A stretch of 64,000 nt of DNA from Garcia nutans (taxonomy: Eukaryota; Streptophyta; Magnoliopsida; Malpighiales; Euphorbiaceae): NCBI GenBank assembly GCA_947685225.1, contig CANTUV010000039.1, positions 37,006,001 to 37,070,000 of the forward strand, read 5' to 3'. The notes under the pieces are model-generated. The model saw only the letters and a program-made list of their open reading frames with translations. It had not been told where the DNA came from and did no database searches. A program made the translations under genes and the position numbers. Shown piece after piece: positions 10,521 through 22,980 of this stretch (position 1 is its first letter; every line of letters begins with the position of its first letter).

Positions 10521-12636
10521 TGTATACCCTTAATTTTTGACCTAGTCCGGTCCAATATATTTTAATTAGTCCAAAATAATTTTTTTGTTGTCCAACATAT
10601 TTTAGTTAGTCCAAAATAATTTTTATGGTATCTTGATTAATTTTAATATTTATTTTAGTAAAAAATGGTGAAATGAATAAAAATTTAAAAATAATAAAAA
10701 ATAACAAAAAAATCGGCGAAGAAAAAATCGTTGCCGAAAGTCAGCGCGGGCCCATGGGCATTTCGCCTGCACTGCCGCAGCTAGCTGCGGCAGCTTTTTT
10801 AGCTAGCGCAGTTTTTCAGCAGCAGTTTTTTTTTGCTAGCGAAATTTTTCCGATGCAAATTTTTCGAAACCTAATGCAATTAGGTTTTGGTTTTCTTTTC
10901 TTATTGAATATTGTATTCCGTGAATAATTAGAATTATCCATAAAATTCTTCTATAAATAGGGACTAAACAACACAAAAAAAAGGGGAGGAAAGAAGGAAG
11001 AAAATTGGACAGAAACTTGAACAAAAGTGGAAACAGAATCTGTGAAGGAAAACCTTGAACGAAGCTGATTTTTTGAGAGAGCTGAAAAACAATTCAAGTT
11101 ATTCGAAGGCAAAAAGGCTTGTCTTTGACCTTGTTCATCCAAGAAGCAATTTTTGGTGAAACTTACAAAATAAGGTTTGAATTCTTAATTTCTTTTATTT
11201 GGTCACAGTAGCTAAATTATCAAATTGTGTCTTTTAATTCAAAAATCTTAGAACCTCAATTCACTTTTTCTAAAGTTTAAAAACCTTAATTCGTTGCTTT
11301 GTTTTCTAAAAAGTTTAAAGTTGTTAGTTTTGCTTCTTCAAAACCCCAAAACCAAAATTTGTTTCCAAAATTTTCCAAACTCTAAATTGTCTTCTGTTTC
11401 CTTCCAAAAGACTTAAAAACATCTTTTTTGCTTTTATAAATTTTAAATCGTGTTGTTTATCTTCAAAAAACTTCATAAAATTATCAATTGATTTTTCAAA
11501 TCCTAAAAATAACTCATTACCCGAAACCCTAAATTCAAAAATCCTAAAACCCTAATTCAACTCCAAAACCTAAAATAGTGAACCCTAACCTCCTTAAAAC
11601 CTTAAACCTTAATTTTTTCTAAATCCTAATCCTTTAAAACTTTAAAAAACCATATAAACACAAATATTTAATTTTACACAGTAAGCTTGAAACCATAATT
11701 CAATGAGTAACCATAAACCCTAAATCTAAGTATTTTAAAGTGTTCAAACCCTAGTTTCATGATTTCACCATCCAAACATTAATTTGGTTAATCAAAGAAC
11801 TTTATCATCCTTTTAAAACATAAAACCTTAATCTATTTTAATTCCTTAAAAACTCACATTAGCCATAATTTAGATTTTTATTTGCCTTATTCAATTCTAT
11901 ATTTGATTATGCTTTGATTTATTTTATATGCTTTAATTTATTTAAGTTCAATGCTTGATTAATTTAATTTATCATGGATGAATGTTTACTTTTTGTTGAT
12001 ATTTAATACCTTGGATGAATGATTTATTTATGATGAATGGTTATTTACTTTTATCCATTTATTTAGATTTCCAAATGTTGTAAAAGGTATGTTTCCACTT
12101 GGTGGGTACCTCATTAGTTAAATACCATGCAATTTAAATTAAATTTCTATTTTAGAACCAATGTAAAGGACATGTTTCTACCTTTCGGCGGGTGTCCTAT
12201 TTAGGCATGAGATGTAAGGACATGTTTCCATCTATGGATGGGTGTCCATTTATTTGCTTTGTTTGGACATTGCTTTGTTTTAATATAATGATGCTTTCTT
12301 TTAATTATTGTGTGTAATATGGATAATATTATTATACTTAAGAATTTTATAATATTAAGACCTGTAAAGGAGGTCGGTTCTAATGAACCGGGCGTTGTGG
12401 GAATGCTAGGCCATTTCTTACCTTCCCCACACGAACCCAACTTTTTGAACCCATTAGGGGGTTGGGGATTCCTTAGGAATTGAGTCATCCATCCCTTTCT
12501 TTTTTCCCGGCCTGTCCGGGTGGCGACTCCATTTTCTCCGGACTTAGGTCCGTGTTCTCTAAGGCCCCCAGCCTAAACAATGCTGAAGTCGTAAGAACCA
12601 TTCCACCGGGAGTGGGGGCAAAAATCCCCGCTCACA
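10521..12636 (+). repeat. B1 3' LTR (family A)
   Basis: Colinear with 2205-4392. TATAAATA lies at 10952-10959. U3 is shorter than in the 5' copy and has a TAGCTGCGGCAGC-type insert near 10780. The leader part (11520-11770) repeats the AAACCCTAA boxes. It ends CTCACA at 12636, followed by the TSD GGTTC. Confidence 0.92.
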
Positions 12637-12995
12637 GGTTCTGAACCCGGTTCGAGTTCTGGACTCAATGATAATTTTAGGTTCTGGACCTAAGGGTAAT
12701 TTTGGGTTTTGGATCTGAGCTAAGTTCTGGACTTAAAATAGATTTTAGGTTCTGGACCTAAGGGTAATTTGGGTTTTGGACCCGAGCTAAGTTCTGGACT
12801 TAGAAGAGATTTTAGGTTCTGGACCTAAGGATAATTTTGGCTTCTAGACACGGTTTGAGTTCTGGACTTAATGATAATTTAGGTTCTGGACCTAATGGTA
12901 ATTTGGGTTCTAGACCCGAGCTAAGTTCTAAACTTAAAAGAGATTTTAGGTTTTGGACCTAAGGTAAGTTATGGACTTAATTAGTTATTCCATTC
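12637..12995 (-). repeat. A1 minisatellite 1, GGTTCTGGACCTAAGG unit
   Basis: Alternating GGTTCTGGACCTAAGGGTAA, GAGCTAAGTTCTGGACTTA and related units, with a composite period of roughly 60-70 bases over about six cycles. In element orientation it lies directly inside the polypurine tract. The same array, shorter, occurs in C1 at 23515-23690. B1 was inserted into it at GGTTC. Confidence 0.85.
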
Positions 12996-13680
12996 TTTAA
13001 TGGATTGTAGGTCTTTACCCACCAAAATGGATCTTCATCCTTGGACCTTGGATCTTCATCCTTGGTATCAGATCTTTACCTTTGAAAATGGATCCTCATC
13101 CTTGGAGATCAAGTCTTCACCCCTGTAAATGGATCTTCATCCTTGGAGATTGGGTCTTCACCCTTGAAATTGGATCTTCATCCTTTAAGCTGGATCTTCA
13201 TCGAGTTTTCACCCTTGAAAAATGGACCTTCATCCTTTAGACTTCGGGTCTTCACATTTGAAATTGGATCTTCATCCTTGGAGATCGGGTCTTCACCCTT
13301 GTAAATGAATCTTCATCCTTAGAGATTGGGTCTTCACCCTTGAAATTGGATCTTCATCCTTTAAGCTGGATATTCATCCTTGGCATCAGGTCTTCACCCT
13401 TGAAAATGGATCTTCATCCTTTGAACTGGATCTTCATCCTTGAAAATCAGGTCTTCACCCTTAAACTATGGATCTTTATCCATTGGACATCAGGTCTTTA
13501 CCCTTGGATCTTTATCCATTGGAGATCGGGTCTTTATCCTTGAAACATGGATCTTTATCCACTAGAGGTCGGGTCTTTACCCTTGAAACATGGATCTTTA
13601 TCTACTGGAGATTGGGTCTTTATCTTTGAAACATGGATTTTTATCCATTGGAGGTCAAGTCTTTACCCTGGCTTCAACTC
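12996..13680 (-). repeat. A1 minisatellite 2, GGATCTTCATCCTTGG unit
   Basis: About 17-20 alternating units of GGATCTTCATCCTTGGAGA and TCGGGTCTTCACCCTTGAAA, drifting to CTTTATCC forms toward the right. B1 has only about three units of this repeat (9594-9670), so the array expanded in A1 or shrank in B1. Open frames through it are repeat by-products. Confidence 0.88.
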
Positions 13681-13924
13681 TTTTAGCTAGACTGATCTTT
13701 TGTCTTTTGTAGCTTCATTCTTTTGAGAATTCTAATTTTCTTCTTCTTCTCTCTCTTTTTTTTTCATTCTTTTTTGTTCTTCCTTTGCACTTTAAAAAAA
13801 TTCAGCCCTTTTTAGCTAGCCTTCGTATCCTCTCCTGCCCCTTGCGCGGCAAAATGTTTGCAAGTGAGTTTGAAAATGTTTTATATATAAACTCAAAAAA
13901 TTGAAAAGGAGAAACTTTGCCCCC
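13681..13924 (-). other. A1 internal sequence up to the S1 insertion site
   Basis: Colinear, in reverse, with B1 9330-9590, including a pyrimidine-rich stretch (13735-13790). It ends with CCCCC at 13920-13924, the left copy of the S1 target duplication. No gene is seen. Confidence 0.7.
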
Positions 13925-16074
13925 TGTGAGCGGGGATTTTCGCCCCCACTCCCGGTGGAATGGTTCTTGCGACTTCGGCACTATTTAGGCTCGGGCCCTT
14001 AGAGAACACGGAACTAATTCCGGAGAAAATGAAGTCGCCACCCGGACGGGCCTGGAAAAAAGAAAGGGGTGGATGACTCGATTCCTAAGGAATCCCCAAC
14101 CCCCTAATGGGTTTGAAAAGTTGTGTACGTGTGGGGAAGGTGAGAAATGGCCCAGCACCCCAATAACGCCTGGTTCATTGTAACCAGCCTCCTTTACAGA
14201 TCTTAATATTATAAAATTCTTAAATATAACAACATTATCCATATTACACACAATAATTAAAAGAAAGCAACAATATATTAAAATCAAAGCAAAGTCCAAG
14301 TAAAACAAAACAAATAAATGGACACCCATCCGAAGATGGAAACATGCCCCTACATCACATGCCTAAATAGGACACCCACTGAAAGGTAGAAAGATGTCCT
14401 TTACATAGGTTCTAAAATAGAAAAGCAAATTAAATTACATGATATTTAACTAATGAGGTACCCACCAAGTGGAAACATACCTCTTACAACATTTGGAAAT
14501 CTAAATAAATTGATAAAAGTAAATAATCATTCATCATAAATAAATCATTCATCAAATATATTAAATATTAATAGAAAGTAAACATCCATCCATGATAAAT
14601 TAAATAAGCCAAGCATTGAACTTAAATAAATTAAAGCATATAAAATAAATCAAAGCATAATTAAATATAGAATTGAATAAAGCAAATAAAAGTCTAAATT
14701 ATGGCTACTGTGAGGTTTTTTAAGAAATTAAAATAGATTAAGGTTTTATGTTTTAAAAGGTTGATAAAGCTCTTTGATTAACGAATTTAACATTTGAATG
14801 GCGAAATCATGAAACTAAGGTTTGGACACTTTAAAACATTTTTTATTTATGGTTTATGGCTATTCATTGAATTATGGTTTCAAGCTTACTGTGTAAAATT
14901 AAATATTTGTGTTTATATGGTTTTTTAAAGTTTTAAAGGATTAGGGTTTAGAAAAAAATTAAGGTTTAAGGTTTTAAGGAGGTTAGGATTCACTATTTTA
15001 GGTTTTGGAGTTGAATTAGGGTTTTAGGATTTTTGAATTAAAGTTTTGGGTAATGAGTTATTTTTAGGATTTGGAAAATCAATTGATAATTTTATGAAGT
15101 TTTATGAAGATAAACAACATGGTTTAAAATTTATAAAAGCAAAAAAGATGTTTTTAAGTCTTTTGGAAGGAAACATAATACAATTTAGAGTTTTGAAAAT
15201 TTGGAAAACAAATTTTGGTTTTGGGGTTTTGAAGAAACAAAACTAATATCTTTAAACTTTTAGAAAATAAAGCTACGATTTAAGATTTTTAGGCCTTAGA
15301 AAAAGTGAATTGAGGTCCTAAAATTTTTGAATTAAAAGAAACAAAGTGATGATTAAGCTACTGTGAAAAAAAAACAAAAGAAATTAAGAATTCAAGCCTT
15401 ATTTTGTAAGTTTCACCAAAAATTGCTTCTTGGATGAACAAGGTCAAAGACAAGTCTTTTTGCCTTTGAATTGCTTAAATTGTTTTTCTGCTCCCTCAAA
15501 AAATTAGCTTGATTCAAGCTGATTTTCTTCACGGATTCGGATCCACTTTTGTTCAAGCTTCTGTCCAATTTCCTTTTTTTCCTCCTCCTTTTTTTGTGTT
15601 GTTTAGTCCATATTTATATAAGTTTTATATCCTTCATTCATAATTATTCACGGCATCTTTATTGAATAAGAAAAGGAAACTGAAACAATTAGGTTTCGGA
15701 AAATTTATGTCGGAAAAATTTCGCTGGCAAAAAAAAATTGCTGCGAAAAAACTGCGCTGGCAAAAAAAAACCTGCAGCAGCGAGCACGGAACGGGCCCAT
15801 AGGCCATTTCGCCCGCAGGAGTTTCCTGCTGGCAAAATGCCCATGGGCCTGCACTGGCTTTCGTCGACGATTTTTTTGTCGCTGATTTTTTATTTTTTAT
15901 TATTTTTGAATTTTTATTCTTTTCACCATTTTTTTACTAAAATAAATATTAAAATTAATTAAGATACCATAAAAATTATTTTAGACTAACTAAAATATAT
16001 CGGACAACACAAAAATTATTTTGGACTAATTAAAATATATTGGACCGGACCGGGTCAAAAATTAAGGGTCTACA
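13925..16074 (-). mobile_element. S1: family A solo LTR inserted in A1
   Basis: A single minus-strand LTR (TGTGAGCGG at the left edge, TCTACA at the right) flanked by CCCCC at 13920-13924 and 16075-16079. There is no internal sequence, so this is the product of LTR-LTR recombination. A minus-strand TATAAATA lies at 15611-15618. Removing it and one CCCCC restores the sequence found uninterrupted in B1 near 9330-9350. Confidence 0.93.
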
Positions 16075-18409
16075 CCCCCTGTGTAGGCCCAAACTAGAGA
16101 TTTTGTCCATGTAAACTTTGGTTGATGTTTTTGTTGTCTAGTTCTTCAGACAAGAACACATTTATTCTCTTTGTAAAATTACTGGAGCTTTTTCAAGCAA
16201 TGGGCTTTCCATGCCCCCTGATTTGATATCTTCTTTTGATTCTTTACTTCACAGGGTGTTTGCTGTTCACTTTGATAAATAATAGACAATACAAGAAAAG
16301 AAAGTGTGATGTGATATGCTCATGTATGCATGATAGGCATGAATAATACTTACAGTCGTTCCATCGACTCACAGACCAAGATGATCAGCAGAAGTGTTCT
16401 CATTGGTTCCTTTCAAATGCTCATTCAGGTCTTGAATTGGAATGACACAATGCTCCATATTTATGGCTTTTATCTTTAAGATGTTGAAAATATGAATAAT
16501 GGAGGCCCCAAACAGTACATGCATTTTAAATTATGATTCAGCATGTCAGTTGGTAGCTTCTTCATGACCTTGTCAGTAATAATTTCCTTTGCCCAATGTG
16601 TCCTTCGAGGTTTGACTGTTCAAGAAACTTCTCTTTACTTGAAGGCTTTGTATGACAAATATATTTATTATTATTATTTTTTGAATGTTGATTTTAAAAT
16701 CAAATGTTGGCTTTGCCAAATCAATGTCAATGTACCTCAGGACTTGATTTTTCAAATTAACATATCTATAACATGACAACCTTAGTTACCATACTAAACT
16801 CGGGAATTATTTCTATTTAGGCAAGAATTGTTGCACCAGATAGGCACATACACATTACTTGGCCAAAGGTCTCATTTGAGCTTGAATATTGTCTATCTCA
16901 TATGCATGCTCATCCAAACTATCTCCACTAATAGACTCTACCTACCAAGAGAGATCAACAGGTCTTTGATAGGCTTGAAATGGGGTCTATAAGGGACATG
17001 GGTTTAAATGAAGGCCATTTGTAAGTTGGAGCTATTGTGACAGTGGACAAACCCTCACACTACAAATTTCTTGTTTGAACTTTAGGCAGCTGGGAGCAAT
17101 CTTGCTAGACTTTAAATTCCTTCTATCTTCTTGACATTAATCTGGATCTTGATTAGGATAGTCTTTGCCTTTGCAAAAAGTTTGGTACCCAAATTCGTTT
17201 CTTTTCTTCTTCTCCCTTTTCTTTCTTTTTATTTTTCTTGCTCTTCCCTTTCTTTGCGCATTTTATTATTTTGTCCTTCTTCCTCGTAGGACTATCAAGT
17301 ACAGAACTTTCATGAACTGGATGGTCTTCCTCCTTTTTTCTCCAATTTTGGTTGGGTCTTTAGTTGGGTTGGACCAATTCAAGTCAAAATGTCCTTATAA
17401 ACCAAATAGAAGCCTTTTGTTGCTTTAGGTAACAGAGAACTCAGTTGGCTTTTTCAGTCGCCTTTTTGGGTTTTATTTCTTCTCTCTTTTTTTTGTCTTT
17501 TTTCTTTTTTTTCTTCTTTTTTGTCTTTTTTCTTTTCTTTTTTTTTCCTTTTTTCTTGTTTGCTTTTTTTTTTTGGTTTTTTTTGGGTTCTAGCTCTAAC
17601 AGAGTTGTCTTGTTTGTACCAACTTGGGTTTCTAATAATGGATGAGTGGAGTGACATAAATCTTCTTTAACAGGGATAAATCATTTGTTACCCTGATGTT
17701 GTCTTGATATATTGGAGACATTAAGAAAACTTCAACTACCTTTATGGTCTTGAGAACTTCAACTATCTTCATGGTATTGAGAACTTCAACTATCTTCATG
17801 GTATTGAGAACTTCAACTATCTTCATGGTATTCATTTCTTTCTTTGATCTTCTTGCCTCTTCATCTTAGTGATCATAAGACTTGTTAAAAGTATCACAAC
17901 AGCTCAGGGTAGGTTGTTGGGCTTATAAGTCAAATGAAAAGAAAGCTAAAAATTTTATGAAGACTCAAAGCGACAACTAGGGATTGATATTTAATAGGGT
18001 GGATACTAGTTGTTGGCTAACCAAACAATGCCTAGATCATATCTCTCTTAAATAAGCAGAGTTCAATTTCGCCTCGAAAGTTTGTCAAAGCATGTTCTAA
18101 GACTAACTAGGATCTAGACAAAGGTCATTATGCAGGAGCCCTCTCTAAGTAAGCATACACAACTCAATGCTATAGAGCAATTCCCTTACCTAGTAAAGTC
18201 ATTCAAGTCATGATGCCTAGATACATTAATTTACCAATATCAAGCTAGATTACTCATTGGTTGAGCACCAAAATGAACAAAGACCAACAAAAATTTTGAT
18301 GAAAGTAATTTATTTCAAGCAACTTTAAATTTGAAAAACAAAATAGTTCCAAAATATTAAAGAAAGTAAAATTGAAAATCAACATTCAAGTTAAGGAAAG
18401 TTCGTTGAG
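16075..18409 (-). other. A1 internal region without polymerase
   Basis: Colinear in reverse with B1 6999-9330. It contains the broken counterpart of B1's antisense frame (plus strand, about 16365-16520), pyrimidine tracts (17195-17265 and 17465-17590) and four ~27-base units of CTTCAACTATCTTCATGGT (17735-17840). No reverse transcriptase, protease or integrase motif is present in either strand. Confidence 0.65.
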
Positions 18410-19712
18410 TTCTAGCTTCTTTTCCTTTCACATCTTCAATATTTCCATCTTGAAAGGATGATAAAATAAAAATCTTCTTCCAATCCTTTTCCCACCATGA
18501 AGGTTGCCGGTGGAGGTACTCTTCCAAACTTAGGCAAAGGATTGTCTTTTGTGTTGGTCTTATCAGGTTTAGGCAGCTTACCACTGCCAATTAAATTTTG
18601 GATCTCATGTTTTAATCGTAAGCATTTGTTTATCTCATGTCCCTGTGTTTGATGAAACTCACAAAAGGCTTTAGTATTAAATTTTGGGGGTAAAGGCTTT
18701 AGTATAATAGTCCCTTCTTTTGTAGTTTGTTGAAGACCCAAGACAAAGGCTTCCCCAGATCTGAAAACTGCCTTATATTTGCTTGACCAGTTGTATTAAC
18801 ATCAACTTCTTTTTGCGTGCTTTGATTTCCAGACTGGTAGTTCCCTTTCTCATTTCTTCTTGCCGAAAAGTGATTCTTCTCCCTTTACCATTCTTCAATT
18901 TGCAGACCGGCTTGGAGAAGATCTTTGAAATCATGAATGAGTGTATAAGACATTCTTTCATGAAGACTAGGCAACACCCCTCTCACAATCATTCTTATTT
19001 GATCATATTCATCTGGCCTTTGTCTAATTGACTCAACTTCCATTAAGGTAACTTTCAACTCGACATTATACCCATATTGCTGAATGAAAGCCTTGTATAA
19101 CATGTCCTAATCTTTTTGAGTACTCTCCTCCAAGGTGTTGAACCAATTTTGGACAACAGGGTCCAATGAGAGCATGAAATATCTTAGAGTTTGAGCGTTA
19201 GTGGCTCGGGCAAATTGCATGGCAGTGATATACTGCTTCACATGGAGGTGGGGGTTTCTAGTACGATTGTACCTATCAAAGGAAGGCATCTTGAACTTAT
19301 AAGGGACATCCTCATCTTGTTCAAATAGTTTGTTAATCTCGGACATCTCTTCGATTTTTAATTTCTTCTCAAATTTCTTTTCTAGGTCAGCAATCATCTT
19401 TTCAACATCAAAATTTTTAGTCTTTTCAAAAGTTGTCTTCTCAACAACCTTTGGCTCCTTTTTATCTTGAGGATCTTGAAAGTATTGAGCCCAATCATCA
19501 TCATCAATGATCACCTCATCATCAAAAGCCACTTCACCAACTTTAGCCTTCCTTTTGTCCTTTGGCTTCTTGGAACTAGCAGACGCTTCGGAATTATTTC
19601 CTAAAATTACAGCCAGTTGGTTCTTCACGGTCTCGGCCATGGCCTCTTTTATTTCTTCCATCTTGGCATTGAGGGCATCATCCACCATTCTTTGAATTTG
19701 TTCAGGCTCCAT
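18410..19712 (-). pseudogene. gag: A1 gag polyprotein, degraded
   Basis: The start is the ATG at 19710-19712, aligned with B1. The first 201 residues are open: an acidic, Lys-rich N-terminus with DDDD-type clusters, then the capsid start VPYKFKMPSF and LRYFMLSLDPVVQNWFNTL. A TAG at 19107-19109 replaces a Trp codon. Next, LLYKAF-type capsid continues with TAA at 18885-18887. A frameshift near 18740 precedes the zinc knuckle CX2HX4HX4C (CEFHQTQGHEINKC, about 18630-18665). Relative to B1 the capsid has lost 22 residues between two RPDE motifs. It is non-functional as it stands. Confidence 0.88.
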
Positions 19713-20863
19713 TGCTTTTAGTAAGCAAGTGATTGAGTCGTTGCTAGATTCTTTGTCTCCGGCATAGGTCGGATTGTCATAAGCTTTTGAACTATCGTAA
19801 TCCAGGGCTGCGTGCTAGAAAGGATCGATGATATGAGATGCAAATGTATGCATGTATGCATGTATGCACAAACAATTAGCAAACAAGGACAAATAGGGCA
19901 TTCCTTCCAACCTTATAACATCCATACACGAATGACGAGTGTTTTTTTCTAGGTATATGGTTAACAAAATACCAACATGGGGTATCTTATTTTCGAATAA
20001 TTCCCTCGGACATTTTAACCAACAGTTATATTTTCAAAAATGGAAATCAACCCATGATAATTCCCATCAATTAGGTTTTAATCTATTCGACTAACTAAAG
20101 TAGCTTTTATGCTATATTGGATTAAAACTAAATTAAGAGGTTTATTATAAATAGATTTGTTACTTGAAAAAACAAATAATGATTCATTCTAAAAACAAGC
20201 CCATGATTAAGTATTGTTAGTATAAACTAGGCTCACAATTGATTTTTGGTATTTCGTAATTGACCTAAATAATTTGTAAGCTCTTTTGGATGAAAATAAT
20301 TTTGTTTCTAAGCCCATTGTAAAAAGATTTTAGAAAAAAATGGATTTTGGGCTTAGTATTTAGGTCATAAGCAAAAGAATTTTTGATTTATTTTTAGAAA
20401 AGTTTTATGTCCAAAGACCATTTTGAAAAGTTTTGAAAATAGCTTTGGTCTTTTGGATTCTAAAGAGAAAATTTATTTTGAGCTTACAATGCACTTAGGT
20501 CATATTAGAAAAAAGAACAAACCAAATAAGTCATAATTTAAACCAAGATAAATTAACCATAGTCAAACAACAAGCATTTAGGGTAAAAACCTAAGGAAAG
20601 TAACTAGGCTAATTACATGAGCTTTAGTCTTTGGGTTAAAAGGCTTAGGTTCCCATAGCAAGTATATACCAAATGGTACAAGGCTATGAGTGGTTATGTC
20701 ATGCTCGATCTCCATACCTTGAGTGAAAGTATGGTATCCCTTACATAACACAACACGGGCATCCTAACTCACGCACATGATGCAATCTAATATGATGCAA
20801 TGGATAATATCATTATAAGAAAGAATAGAATAATATAAAGACCAACGAAATCAGCTTCTCTTA
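19713..20863 (-). other. A1 untranslated leader
   Basis: About 1.15 kb between the gag start and the PBS, colinear in reverse with B1 4408-5601. No gene is seen. Three tandem ATGCATGT-type units lie at about 19845-19868. Confidence 0.6.
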
Positions 20864-20881
20864 TCCCCAGTGGAGTCGCCA
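20864..20881 (-). other. A1 primer-binding site
   Basis: The minus strand reads TGGCGACTCCACTGGGGA, one base inside the 5' LTR. The same 18-mer is intact in E2 (56228-56245). It is complementary to the 3' end expected for plant tRNA-Arg, the primer reported for Ogre-type Tat elements. Confidence 0.82.
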
Positions 20882-20882
20882 C

Positions 20883-22980
20883 TGTGAGCGGAGATTTTCG
20901 CCCCCACTCCCAGTGGAATGGTTTTTGCGACTTCGGCACTGTTTAGGCTCAGGGCCTTAGAGAACACGGACCTAAGTCCGGAGAAAATGGAGTCGCCACC
21001 CGGATGGGCCAAGAAAAAGAAAGGGGTGGATGACTCGATTCGTAAGGAATCCCCAACCCCCTAATGGGTTCGGAAAGTTGGGTACATGTGGGGAAGGTGA
21101 GAAATGGCCCAGCACCCCCACAACTCCCTGTTCATTGGAACCGGCCTCCTTTGCAGGTCTTAATATTATAAAATTCTTAAGTATAACAATATTATCCATA
21201 TTACATGCAACAACTGAAATAAAGCATCGTTATATTAAAATCAAAGTAATGTCCAAGCAAAGTAAATAAATGGACACCCATTGAAGATGGAAACATGTCC
21301 TTACATCGTTCATGTCTAAAATAAATAGGACACTTACTAAAATATAGAAACATGTCCTTTACATTGGTCTAAAATATAAAAGCAATTTAAATTGCATGAT
21401 ATTTAACTAATGAGGTACCTACAAAGTGGAAACATACCTCTTACACTTTTAATACTAAAACAAGCAAATAATAACAATAAAGAAAACATCCATCCATGAT
21501 AAATTAAATAAATCAAGCATTGAAATTAAATAAATCAACCATCAAAGCATACAATAGACTATATAATCAAATCTAAAAATAAAGCAAGTAAAGAAACAAA
21601 TTGAGGTTTACTGTTTCCATTTAAAGTACTTTAATTAATATTTAGGGTTTTGGAATCTTAAGATATTATTATTGTTATTTGTTTAGGCTACTGTAAGTTT
21701 TATGAGAATTGAAATGGATTAGGGTTTTATAATTTAAGAAATTAGTAAGATTTTTTTATTGATCAAATTAGGGTTTGAGGGGTAAAGTTATGAAATTAAG
21801 GTTTTAGGATATTAAAACATTAGGTTTATAGCTCTTGGTTACTGGATTGTTGTTTTGGATTTACTGTATTGAGTTTGAATGTTTAGGTTTATAAGGCTTT
21901 AAGGTTTTAAGGATTAGGGTTTAAGAAAACTAGGGTTTATGGTTTTGGTTTCGAGAGAATTAGGGTTTTTAGTGTTTCGAAAAATATGTTTAGTTTTAGG
22001 ATTTGAGAAAACAATTTAGAGTTTTATAAAGTTTTTGGAAATAGGTTAAACAATTTAAGAGTTTTGGAAACAGAAAAGTATTTTTTAGGGTTTTTGGAAA
22101 TAAAAGGAAAAATTTAGTGTTTTTGAGGTTTAGAAGAAACAAAAAAGTATTTTTAGGGTTCTTAAGGTTTGGAAGAAACAGAAAAGTATTTTTAGGGTTT
22201 TTTGAAACAAAAGAAACGAATTAGGGTTTTTAAGGTATTTGGAAACATAAGAAATCATTTATGTTATTGAAACGAAGTTCAATATTACTACATATTTATA
22301 GATCAAAGTTTTTTATGTATATTCTTAGGAATCAAAGAAACAAAGCTACTGTGATCATGAGCATTGTATAATTAAGGATCAAACCTACGTAGTTGGTTAT
22401 GCCAAAAAGTTGCTTTTTGGATGAACAAAGACAAAGGCAAAGTTGCTGCCTTTGATAAATTGTTGATGGCTTTGCTTGTTCCCCTCAAATCTGAAGTCCC
22501 AAGTTCAAAGTTCTAGTCCTAATTTTTTCTTTTTCTTTCTCCAAGTCCGATCCCCCACCCTTTTCTGTGTTTTTTAGTGTTATTTATAGGAAATTTAGAA
22601 TATTAGTTCCAATTGTTTAAGGAAGCTATATTTAATTAGGAAAAGAAAACCAAAACCAAATAGAATTTGGTTTCGAAAAAAATTGCGTTAGAAAAATTTT
22701 GCTGGCGAAAACTGCGACGGGCTGCGAGCTTGCCAGCAGGAATCGGGGCGCAGGCTGCCAGGCCATTTCATTTTCGGGAACGAATTTTTCAGCGCTGATT
22801 TTTTCGTCACCGATTTTATTTTTATTTATTTATTTATTATTATTTATTATTTATTTATTTTTTTAAAATTATAAAAAATAAATACTAAAATAAATATTAT
22901 TTAATTAAGATAACACAAAATTTATTTTGGACTAAATAAAATATATTGGATCGGAATGGATCAAAAATTAAGGGTCTACA
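20883..22980 (-). repeat. A1 5' LTR (family A)
   Basis: The right end TCTACA (22975-22980) is the intact start TGTAGACCC on the minus strand. The left end is TGTGAG at 20883. A minus-strand TATAAATA lies at 22581-22588. The sequence closely follows 34-2111, with scattered changes. GAATC follows at 22981-22985. Confidence 0.92.

Larger units (their letters stand above)
2205..12636 (+). mobile_element. Element B1: complete family A (gag-only) LTR retrotransposon nested in A1
   Basis: B1 has a 5' LTR at 2205-4392, a PBS at 4394, a leader, a broken gag at 5602-6998, about 2.7 kb without polymerase, a minisatellite at 9730-10435, a polypurine tract at 10508-10520 and a 3' LTR at 10521-12636. GGTTC flanks it at 2200-2204 and 12637-12641. 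It lies in the opposite orientation inside the GGTTCTGGACC minisatellite of A1. Total length is about 10.4 kb. The LTRs differ from each other in the U3 (a ~90-base region near 2480-2570 is shorter near 10760-10830), which suggests some age. Confidence 0.92.
34..22980 (-). mobile_element. Element A1: complete family A (gag-only) LTR retrotransposon, with two nested insertions
   Basis: The element has two minus-strand LTRs (20883-22980 as 5' LTR, 34-2111 as 3' LTR) and a PBS at 20864-20881. Gag lies at about 18410-19712, followed by a long region with no polymerase, two minisatellites and a polypurine tract beside the 3' LTR. It is flanked by GAATC at 29-33 and 22981-22985, so both ends are exact. 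B1 (2205-12636) and solo LTR S1 (13925-16074) were inserted later. Without them A1 is about 10.3 kb. I see no reverse transcriptase or integrase, so it is non-autonomous. The layout resembles the gag-only terminal-repeat elements described in plants; that comparison is from general knowledge. Confidence 0.9.

Noticed and set aside
17445..17657. Phe-rich and Lys-rich frames
   Set aside because: Translations of a pyrimidine/purine tract in A1's internal region. Low complexity explains them.
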